Below, one piece after another: positions 55,410 to 64,000 of a stretch of DNA of 64,000 bases. This DNA is from Madurella fahalii. Lineage: Eukaryota > Ascomycota > Sordariomycetes > Sordariales. The translations under genes were made by a program, and so were the position numbers. The stretch is from contig CM056875.1 in NCBI GenBank assembly GCA_029876055.1, forward strand, positions 8,829,001 to 8,893,000, given 5' to 3'. The notes under the pieces were generated by a model that worked only from the letters and a program-made list of their open reading frames with translations, had not been told where the DNA came from and ran no database searches. The stretch's first letter is position 1; each line of letters begins with the position of its first letter.

Positions 55410-57273
55410 TTCCATCCACGACACCGGATACTGCAGTCATCATCGTCATCGTTATGTTCGTAGTCCCTAGTAAACTACGGGGGATCTCTATCATAATGTT
55501 GGCACCTATCGACATCTGCGCCAGGCGCTGGCGAGACCGACTTAGGTAATACCACCACAATAGCTAGGCATCAACATAGTTATCTAGGCTATTGTAATGT
55601 CTAGTTGTGTATTATCATGTAATTATTATGTCAGCTATTGTTTAACACTGGGCAGTAAGATCGGGCAATCACAATGAACCCAACGCAACCACCCCCATTG
55701 AGGTTGGGGGGGGAGAGGCGGCCATATTACTAGGTGCCGTTTAAACTAGATCCCGTGGGGTCGGTACGCAGTCAGCTCCTATTAACGGAGGTGGTATTTC
55801 TGTTATTGTTGGTTAGGACTGGTAATGATGGCATTATAATACATGCTTGGGGCGTGGTTGAGTAGACCGTCGTCTTCGCCGCAGGAGGGAGCAGCAGAAC
55901 GACAAGCCCTTGATTACTATCCTTCCCCGTCGCTTCACTATCAGCGTATTGGACTGTGGAACCCGGCATCTCCGTCGAGTTGTCCCGGCGTCCTCTTATC
56001 CCATACCTGACAAGAAAATCGCGTCGGGAAGTAATTGTCCAACGACCGTACCGTAATCAGTTCGAAAAGCGGCGTGGGTCATATAGACTGTCGGGCAATA
56101 AGTGGCGTATCAAGGACTCGGGGATGGACTAACTGGGCGTCGGTAAGTCAATCCTTATGATGCCAGGTATCGCATGGTGGAGCGACCGATGACTACCGCG
56201 TTTTGCACCGAACCCGAATCAAGACCCAAGAAGCGGATGCACTGACGCCGGTTGTGCCTCGGTCGAATATGGAGAAGCCATTCGGGCCGTATCCAAGTCC
56301 TCGGGTTCGCTACCCTGGCATTGCGACGGCCTAACCCTCCGACGTTGTGTGTTGGTTACTCTGCAGCTTACCTTTCTGGTTTGGAGATCCTGGGCTCGAC
56401 TGTCATGATTACTGGGTGATCTCCTTGATCTCGGACTCACTTTGCACCATGCCGCAGTCGGCCGCCTATCCGATGCCATTTCAAACTCCAGCTTACTACA
56501 GCGCTCCGCTCACGCCTAAACCCTCCTGGCAGGTGCCTAACCCACCCCACACCCCTTGCACGGCGTTGAACGGCGTGATATTTCCCGCACGGCCCGGTTT
56601 CGTCGAGACGGTGATGTCGGTCACGGTCTTGAGCTGCGGCCATCCGATCCGCCGATACGCAACCCGATCCCTCGGCGCATTTCAGCGGCACTGCGTCATC
56701 TCATCTCCACTCCCCGGTCGCGGGATTGCTACGCGGTGTGCCTTTAGGGGAAGACGGGAATGTTGGGTGGCATGCGGGGTGCGGGTGATGCTGGTAATCC
56801 TTCCGACGTCGCTGAGTGGGTAGGGCACCTTTGGTCTGCATAACGATTGCCGAGGGGGGAGGGGCGCACATTTTACTCTTCTGATGCACAGCACTAGGCA
56901 GCCAACTTTGAAAGTGAAGGAATTCAAAAGAGCCACAGCCACACCGAATTGAACCGGGGCCGGTCCCTGATCCGGGTTGCCACCGCCAGGCTCGTCAAAT
57001 GTCTCCCCAAGTCCCGGACGCGCCTCTCACCACGCTCTCAGGAGCCTTCCATTTTAGGTTATGTGATGCGCCGGAGTACCGTCATTCGCAAACGGGGAGG
57101 GAGCCCCGATGTCTGATGTGACATCGAGGGATCTTGTAATACCACAACATCCATGTTCACTTCTACACCCTGGTCCCTAGGAAGCCGGCCCGCATCGTCA
57201 AGAAACCTCCAGGCACTTCGAACCCCCGCGGCGGTTGTCGTGACCTCGAAACACAACACAACACAGCATAACA

Positions 57274-57552
57274 CTAACACTGCGGTGTCGCGTAGTGAAG
57301 GTACGGCAATCCAGCGGCGTAGATGACGTGAGAATTTAGGCTTAGTATTGTCCCGGACGGCCCCCGTCCGCCCCTTACCTTCCGTACGTGCTTTAGCCCT
57401 ATGCAGAGGTCCGGGGGATTGGGTTGCATGATCACCGGAAACCCCGGTCTTGCTTGGTTGTTGATCCTTTCAGGTGATGGCATCGGTGCCGCATCCAGGC
57501 AGGAACAAAGGCCAAGCAGGCAGAGTGCGGCTGACATGAATTGATGGGCCAT
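57274..57552 (-). CDS. Possible small secreted protein
   Basis: A 92-residue frame starting MAHQFMSAALCLLGLCSCLDA, a good signal-peptide shape with a likely cut before APMPSPER. The mature part has few motifs (GFPVIMQPNPPDLCIGL). A GTAAGG donor after HVRK and a CAG near the 3' end suggest the tail may be intron and the true C-terminus different. Located alone in a gene-poor, repeat-bearing region, a setting where fungal secreted effectors are often found; that is suggestive only. Confidence 0.35.
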   Translation of the reverse strand: MAHQFMSAALCLLGLCSCLDAAPMPSPERINNQARPGFPVIMQPNPPDLCIGLKHVRKVRGGRGPSGTILSLNSHVIYAAGLPYLHYATPQC

Positions 57553-58651
57553 GGACGGGATGACATTATATTTGTGTTACCTGACACACCGTAGGATTTG
57601 CGAGCGACATATTAGCCTGGTAGTACACCTCAAAGCACTTGATAAGCGACAACGCGTATATCCGGAGAGGATTCGAGTCCGGTATCATTTCCGAGTGCAA
57701 CGTCGTGTGAAGACTTCAGCTCCTGGAGCAAAAAAAAAAAAAAAAAGCTACATCATGGTTGTTCGGTAGATGACCTCGCAAGGGGGAAAAACCGAACTCC
57801 ACCCAAGCTGCTGAATCGTACACTAGGATGAAGAGAAGGATGATTATAGACGCTACTTGAGAAAAGGAATCAAGAAACAAGAATGCCATGGTATCTCAAG
57901 TCCCCAAACGACCTAAATGTCATAGGGTTATACATGAAACCGCAGAGGTGCTGCCGCCCAACGCATTACTGTGTGAAGTTGAATACACACCCTAGAAATC
58001 AGGTAGGTAAGGTAGGTGAAATGCAAAGGAGAAAAAAAAAAGATTGTTGACGAGAAATGAAATGAAAAAAAGAGAACATCGTGACCTTCATGACTGAATC
58101 TTGCACATCCATTCCCACCCTCACGTTCACGCTCGGGCTCAGGCTTAGGTTCACGCTCACCCCCTCCACATGTCGATGAAAGGATGACATATGCTCCACT
58201 CCTCGCGAGCCACATCTTTTTGGTATACGGGACGGTGCCTCGTGCCCGGCCGCCCTCGAGCCCGCAATTACTACTCCAGATAGACCCTGCAAACCGCCCT
58301 CTTGCTCCGTGTGTGGTACAAAGTCGTATTCAGTCGTATCATGCAAGTCGTGACCCAACTGAAAAAAAAAACCTCTCGATGGCCCGAGCTGCACCAAAAA
58401 TGAAAGGAACAAAACTGGAGGGAAAAAAAAATCACCCCTCCCCACAGCCTGTGCCTGGCCTATGGGAGATGCAGCCCCAACATCCCAGCAACGTGCGTGT
58501 TCCAAGCGCAAGACGGTATGTTGCGCATGATACATGGGACCCACACAAACAACCCAAATCCAACCTCCTGGCGGCTAAAACGAAAATAAGAAAAAAAAAG
58601 AGGATGGGGGAGAAGGTCGAATCACCACTCCGAGAGCGCCCTCAGGAAATG

Positions 58652-60070
58652 CTATCGTCTGTCCTCGAGGGGCACCGTGGCTCCGTAGAATCCGCCCTCC
58701 TCTCCAGCCGCCAGGCAGGCGAGACACACGCCGCCGCCGTACACGCGCGTGTGGCGCTTCCAGCCGTGGCCTGCGTGGTCCGTGACTGAGATGATTTCGC
58801 CGTGGACATCTATCTCCTCCTGGGAGAGGAACACGCCGGGCCCGCCGGGCCCACCCACAAACTGGTACTCGGGGAGTGCGTCGTGGCCCGGGGGCGGCGG
58901 GGGAAGAAGTGGCGATGTGGGCGGGTAGCTCGAAGGGGAGAACGTGGAACCCAGCGTCACGGTTTCCGTCGACGCCAAGGCAGGAACGGCGGTAGGCATG
59001 GGGATGCTGATGGGAACGCTCTTGGTGTACGATCTCCGCCGTGGAATGGCCGTTGTGCTCTGCGGGCTGGAGCTCGGCATGTCTGTCGACGTGGAGCTGC
59101 CAAGATATTCGGGGTTAGGCTGATGGATGAAGCTTGTGTCGAGTCCCGGAGGGATCGAGATTGCACAGCTCGGACGGCGGTCTTGGAAGGGGTATACCGG
59201 GTCGTCCAAATTTGGGGGCGTTAGGGGCGGCGGAGGTGGTGGGCGCGCAAATTGTCTGGGTGTCGTGAAATTCATGTCCGTGAAAGAAGAGCCCTGGACG
59301 AGCCACGGGTTATTAACCCGGCCGCCATCGGACGGCGCACTCGTGGCAGCACTTGCAGGTCCACCTGGTGCCATGTTCTGGAAAGGTTCCTTCCCCTTTC
59401 CTTGAGGCGTCTGAGCATCAATCCCATCTGAGATGCCGCTATAACCCCGTACGGAGTACGTCTGGGACAGGGGGCGAAAAGAGAGACTGCCTCTCCTCTC
59501 CGTCGCTGTCATAGAGTCGGTGCCACTCCGGGAGGGGTCGTACCTGGAACCTGGGGCGCCGGGGGTATTGGTGCTGATGGCACGTGATGCTGCTGACTCT
59601 GGGCGGTGATCATCCTCTTGGTCACTGTCGACACCATCCATCGTGGGCGGCTTGCCAAAAGGCCTGAGCTGACGTGGTTCAAGTTCAAGAGGAACGAGAC
59701 CCCCTGCCCAGATGGCTTGGCTTGGTTCGCCTCCGCGTCCGAGTCCGGAACCGGGGTCAAGCCCCTGGCAGCCTTTAGCCCCGACAGAATGCGCGGGTGA
59801 GCCCCGTTTGCCGTGGCAGGGTGTTGGGGGATCTCGTGGTGAGAGCTGGGTTGACTCGTGCTTGGTGTTTTCTTGTCGAACGCAGGCGTGGGCGTTCGGC
59901 ACTGGGCGTTGTGGTGAGCGCGGCTGTGCTATGAGGTAGCGGACCGCGACCAAGATTGCCGCGACTGCGATCGCAAGATATATATGCGTGCTCGCATCTC
60001 TTGGGTAGTAGCGGCTCGACGTAGGCGCCTCCAGGTCGACGTTGTGTTTGGGGGCCCTCAGGATTGGCAT
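58652..60070 (-). CDS. Single-pass membrane protein with long disordered Pro/Ser-rich domain
   Basis: Intron-free, 472 aa. One membrane segment near the N-terminus (THIYLAIAVAAILVAVRYLIA, about 28-48) follows a short polar head, so a signal-anchor topology is likely. The remainder is disordered: Ser/Pro/Gly-rich with poly-Pro (RPPPPPPLTPPNLDDPVYPF, LLPPPPPGHDALPEYQFVGG), which would suit SH3/WW binding. The C-terminus is compact and conserved-looking: EEIDVHGEIISVTDHAGHGW, then RHTRVYGGGVCLACLAAGEE and GGFYGATVPLEDRR, with a CxxC. I cannot name the family. The frame is clean and long, and starts at an ATG 25 bases from a poly-A run upstream (on the plus strand near 60090). Confidence 0.72.
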   Translation of the reverse strand: MPILRAPKHNVDLEAPTSSRYYPRDASTHIYLAIAVAAILVAVRYLIAQPRSPQRPVPNAHACVRQENTKHESTQLSPRDPPTPCHGKRGSPAHSVGAKGCQGLDPGSGLGRGGEPSQAIWAGGLVPLELEPRQLRPFGKPPTMDGVDSDQEDDHRPESAASRAISTNTPGAPGSRYDPSRSGTDSMTATERRGSLSFRPLSQTYSVRGYSGISDGIDAQTPQGKGKEPFQNMAPGGPASAATSAPSDGGRVNNPWLVQGSSFTDMNFTTPRQFARPPPPPPLTPPNLDDPVYPFQDRRPSCAISIPPGLDTSFIHQPNPEYLGSSTSTDMPSSSPQSTTAIPRRRSYTKSVPISIPMPTAVPALASTETVTLGSTFSPSSYPPTSPLLPPPPPGHDALPEYQFVGGPGGPGVFLSQEEIDVHGEIISVTDHAGHGWKRHTRVYGGGVCLACLAAGEEGGFYGATVPLEDRR

Positions 60071-63000
60071 CTGCGGCAGCCGTCCAAGGGAAAAAAAAAA
60101 AAAAATTGAAGATTAATTACCGCTGCTTCGGGGGCCGCCACAGGGTGCCCTGACCGCTGTAAGTTCGGCCTAGGTGTGTGGCCGGCGCTATACGATAGGG
60201 GGGGTGTTCCGGCAGCTTGTGGTGGTGGCACGGAGATGGGGCCTGGCTTCTTCTGTGCCAGAGGATCCGGTAGGCGACTCCCCGGTTCCACTTTGGCGAA
60301 GGAGCGACCGTCAGATGGCCGCTGCGGAGGAATGTTGAAACCCTTGCAGTCAAGGCCGTTCTCACCCCGCCAACCCCACGCCCTGGGACTCTTTGGAAGG
60401 GAGAGGAACAGGCTTGTAACCGAGGACGCGGCGTGGCCTAACCGAAGGTTTAATACGTGAGGCCTGTGGGGAGGTCGCCTTTGTCCGCGTCAAGGTCCCG
60501 GATGAGACTGCGCACACCGAGAGGCGTGCATTGTCCAATAGGATGAACGCGCTCAGAACGGAAGGACTTTGACTTACACGGCGGGGTCGGGGGAGATATC
60601 GCAAATGCGAGAGGCACGGGTCCCTATTCCTGACCGTCTAGAGTGACACGGATATCTCGGTAGGAAATTCCCGATCTTCATGCAGCAATCATGTGCAAAT
60701 TTGCCCTAAGGGAGAACGGTGGGCGAGACTGTTGGCGTTACTGATTATAGCTGACGGAGAGGGCGCTGCGCGAATCCTCCCAAACCGGGGGCGGGAGCTG
60801 CCAAACACTTATACACGAAGGCGCTTGGTCCCTGTTAGATTCCACACTAGAGCTCAACAAGCCCCGCCGCCATGCTGGTTACGGGATGAGGTACCCACGC
60901 TGGAGATCGGATCGAAGAACTGCCCGAGCCGAATGGAAGGGCTGATGGGGTGGACACCAGCGTGAAGGGGACCCATCAGCTTTGGACGTCAGCGCAGTCG
61001 GGACGCCAATTCTGAAAGTAGAATGGTCGATACAAGGAGGGGAGGAGAGAAGGGGGGGGGGAGGGGGGAGCTGCTTGCTATGCAGCGTCAGTCGCTGGGA
61101 TAGGAACACCCCTAATCATCCATTTCCGCATGCCAATGTTGGTCGCCGTTGCTGGAAGCCAGGGTAGCTAAACGTTAAAACGAGGACTAGGCCGGGAATG
61201 TTACCTGCCTCCGCTGTCAGCACGCATAATGGACGTTTCTTGTACTGTACAGTACATACATGGGCTTGAGCGAGGTACTTTCCAAGGGTAGGGCCAGCCT
61301 GGTTAGCGCCCCACCGAGCTTGTCCCTGCTACGGTGGGCAGGCGAGGAACTTCGTGGAAAGGTCAAATTGATACGCGAAATGATCAAAATGCCCCTCAAC
61401 CCGCTGAAGGGCAGGGAGGGGCTCCAGGGATGCGCGAGCTAGGGCCAGGAGCCACCTTGGCAAGGCAATCCGGCATGCCGCTGAAAGAGGGCAAACCCCA
61501 CAGCGACGGCGAACAAACCTTGATAACGAAGTAACATTATTCACAGTATAGTATGTAGTAGCACGTATGAAGCCAGCCCTTTGCAGGCCTCCCCGGCAGG
61601 GTGCAAGGCTGGAGAGAGCTGAACCAAGACCACTGCCGTGTCCCACCGCCTGCCCTCCCTCTATGCCCCCGACAGCGCTCGGGGAAGATGATCCTCTAGC
61701 GCTGTTTCCAGGTGTGCAGACCAAGGATCTCGGCGATTCTAGCTTGTTGGTGGGCCAGCTTGGCCGTCCATGGTTGGTGCCGTCGTACCATGGAAATGGT
61801 GTACATAGGCTGGATCCCAAAAGCCAGGCCGGAGCCCGGACACGAACAGCAGCGTGCCATTAGTGGAGGCTGCAGTCCGAGCCGCCCGGGAGCCCTGGTC
61901 ACTGGCAGGAGAAAAGAAAAAATACAATAATAATAAAAAAAAACAACAACCAACTGGGCCTAGCAGTGCGTTTCAGCTATCATGAGCCTCAGCGGGACAT
62001 GGTGGATGGAGCCATGGCGGCCCCCCAATTTCGGATGGGAATGCAATCATGGAAATGTTTGGCTAGAGAGCAACGGGTGCATCCGCGAATTACATCCGCG
62101 AGTGGTGCTGGGCAATGAGAGGCTGCAGCACTGGCTTGCCGGCCGTTGGCTAGAGACGCGTGTTTTGCCTGCCGATCCATGGCCACGGGTCCCCCAGCCC
62201 CGTTCGACAAGGCGGTGACGCGCTGCTGGCTGTGCTTGCGTCCCGTCCATGGCGTGCCGGACCTGCATCCACCAACCGCCAACCCACCGAGCTTCAGGGC
62301 CTGAGACATGCCAGTCGTTGAAGTCGTTGGATATTAGCATGCATCTCGGCAGAAACATGCGGGCTGCAGAACGCACATGCGCCGTGCTGCAAGCCCGTGA
62401 AACAGACTGCATCGGTTGCGCGTGAGAGGATGAGCGCATGCATCGCATCGCACATGTACAACGAAGAAACGGAAGTAGGTTCTTGTCTGATGTCAGGCAC
62501 GGCAGGACCTGGAGCTGAAGTCCCGCTCGGTTAAATGCCCCGAAGGAGGAGCTTGTGAGCGCCGATGCCACCATCTGGAAATGGATCGTGCTGCCCCGCC
62601 GATTGTTTGTTTTGGTTATCAGTATCGCCGCAGCCGAGCAATTACCTACCAGGCCGCATCCTTGCGAGGCAGGTCCCGATGGGAGCCTCTGGGTGGACAA
62701 AACCTGCGAGGCAGCCGACATCTGTGTGCGAAGAGATGATGTGGGAAAGTCTGGAGGCGGAATCTCCGGGCAGCTGAGATGGGCAGGTGGGGTGGGCGGG
62801 GATACAGTACACTACAAGTATTAGCGGGTGGGGTGTGCCCCACTGCACCGAGCGAAGCATCACAGCCGCCTCTGGCCATTGCCCATTCGGCCCAACCCTG
62901 GGCTGGCATCCATTTCTGAACGAACTAGCCGCTCGTGTGATTTGGCCATCACGCGCGCCTGTACGGTACATAGTGACATGCATGTTTGGAATCCAGGTGG

Positions 63001-63803
63001 GGATTTTTGGCAAGGACCCTAAGAGACTGACCTAGGTGTCCGGATTCGGAAATTGGTGCCGGTATTGGTGCCCACTGCGCTCGCCGTCACTTGGTTGCCT
63101 CAACACACTAACCAAGGTGTTTCGGATGGAACAAGCGGAAACGAAATCAAAAAGAAGCCCGGAAACACAGGAGATCATGATGTCTTGGATGTTGCCCTTG
63201 GAACTTCCGACGCTGGCGTTTCTCCGAAATCCTGCCGGAATTAACAATCCCGTCCCCTCCACATTACAGAGCAGAGCAGGGCAGGGCAGAGCAGGGTAGG
63301 GTAGGGCACGTATTACGCCATTCTGCTTGCAGGCGGGGCGGCGGCCAGAGATGTGTCCGCGCTCCCGCAACGGCCAACCTTGGTGGTTGCAGATTCTATC
63401 CAGCGTCGCTTGTTGCTCCCAATGGACAAAAGCGCGTTCGTTGCACCGGTTGCACCGGTTGCACCATTGCCTCGCCGCCATCATGTTTGCGCGATATTTT
63501 TCTCTAGATAGGCCGTACACCAACCCTGGTGCGAAGCAACTTCGGCCGCTGGCGCTGGGCTGGCGCTTACTGCGTGTCTGTTCACGCCCCGCCCTTCGGT
63601 CCCGTGGCATGACGGGACCCTGGGAATTTTTGCGGGCAGAACGTTACACCGAGATCAGGGGGGGGGGTTCCGATCTTCACAGCGTAGGGAAGGCCCCGCT
63701 GTGATTCTCAGCCCTACGGGACCAACCCCTGCTTGCATCCTCAGACCCCTGCTCCGAGCCCCATCCTTCTTTCTGTCCAATTTTCGCGTCGCCCACCCAC
63801 ACA
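60071..63803. other. Intergenic region, 3.7 kb, with short tandem repeats
   Basis: Presumed divergent promoter region between the membrane protein (minus) and the gene starting at 63804. Contains a run of A/T (60091-60104), a G-rich run (61050-61068), pentamer-like repeats of GCAGA/GCAGG/GTAGG (63266-63305) and three copies of a 9-base unit GTTGCACCG (63439-63466). Many short frames but none convincing. Confidence 0.5.
63266..63305. repeat. Pentamer tandem repeat (GCAGR/GTAGG)
   Basis: Eight or so imperfect 5-base units in a row, drifting from GCAGA to GCAGG to GTAGG along the array. Confidence 0.85.
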
Positions 63804-64000
63804 ATGGCATTGCAAATCGCGACACGGCACATCGCGGCCACTACTCGAGACATCCCCACGACAAGCGGCCTGTCTCAAAGTCACAAATACCGAAATCTTC
63901 TTCTGGAGGGAAACCGTCCAAAGTCAGCCTCGCCGCCGGACGGCGGGTCTCAACAGCGGCCAAAGAACATTTGGCAGAGCGTGGGCTCCAGCCCTGACGC
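63804..64000 (+). CDS. Putative gene, N-terminal part (runs off the window)
   Basis: An ATG in strong context (CACACAATGGCA) opens a frame that remains open to the window end, 65 codons. It begins MALQIATRHIAATTRDIPTT, Arg-containing and nearly free of acidic residues, which could be a mitochondrial presequence, followed by YRNLLLEGNRPKS and a polar stretch. Too short to identify. Codon choice is GC-ending, as in the neighbouring genes. Confidence 0.4.
   Translation, partial: MALQIATRHIAATTRDIPTTSGLSQSHKYRNLLLEGNRPKSASPPDGGSQQRPKNIWQSVGSSPD

Larger units (their letters stand above)
48868..58651. other. Gene-poor region, 9.8 kb, with repeat relics
   Basis: 48868-50580 is probably the long leader and promoter of the Gln-rich gene, with homopolymer tracts. 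50580-52450 shows no gene. 52450-55600 is AT-richer and contains repeat relics: an imperfect palindrome (54087-54168), the second dispersed-repeat copy (54577-54928) and a degraded frame near 55080-55410. 55600-58650 shows one possible small secreted protein (57274-57552) and A-rich runs near 57730 and 58030. Confidence 0.55.

Overview
The window is nuclear DNA of a filamentous ascomycete (Pezizomycotina; most likely a sordariomycete). Genes lie on both strands without operons. Many contain short introns (about 50-130 nt) with GT...AG ends and fungal branch sites such as CTAAC or CTGAC. A dynactin p25 gene points to hyphal dynein transport. An extended dispersed repeat shows the CpA-to-TpA pattern of repeat-induced point mutation (RIP). 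Wherever I could splice a gene by eye, the coding length came out divisible by three, which supports those models.

Layout. 1-813: 5' part of a secreted laccase-like multicopper oxidase, cut by the window edge. 3863-15413: AlkB-like dioxygenase, a conserved hypothetical, an extended SDR/reductase, dynactin p25, a fungal CorA-like membrane protein, an Acr2/rhodanese protein and an F-box protein. 17054-23153: secreted intradiol dioxygenase, a multi-span membrane protein and a secreted M43 metalloprotease. 26650-34569: MFS sugar transporter, a TDT/Ssu1-like membrane protein, a LURP-one/Tubby-like protein and a small helical hypothetical. 35034-38717: a fungal NLR (nucleoside phosphorylase-like + NB-ARC + helical repeats). 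39156-48867: Cys-rich single-pass membrane protein, glyoxalase-fold (VOC) protein, classical SDR, aldo-keto reductase and a Gln-rich protein. 48868-58651 is a gene-poor stretch with RIP-mutated repeat relics. 58652-60070 encodes a single-pass membrane protein of unknown function. A further gene probably begins at 63804.

No pathway ties the window together. Recurrent themes are secreted oxidative and proteolytic enzymes (laccase, intradiol dioxygenase, M43 protease), carbonyl/aldehyde and arsenic detoxification (SDRs, AKR, VOC, Acr2), membrane transport (sugar, TDT-like, CorA-like), and non-self recognition (the NLR and perhaps its small neighbour). I see no secondary-metabolite backbone gene, no tRNA or rRNA gene and no CRISPR array.

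Points most worth a second look: the NLR next to an orphan helical protein; an SDR whose catalytic Tyr is Phe; a CorA-like gene with a middle segment that seems read in the wrong frame through three mutually compensating one-base losses; a transporter broken at a C/G homopolymer (together suggesting decay or homopolymer assembly errors); a VOC protein with a membrane-like tail; and the RIP-marked repeat pair.
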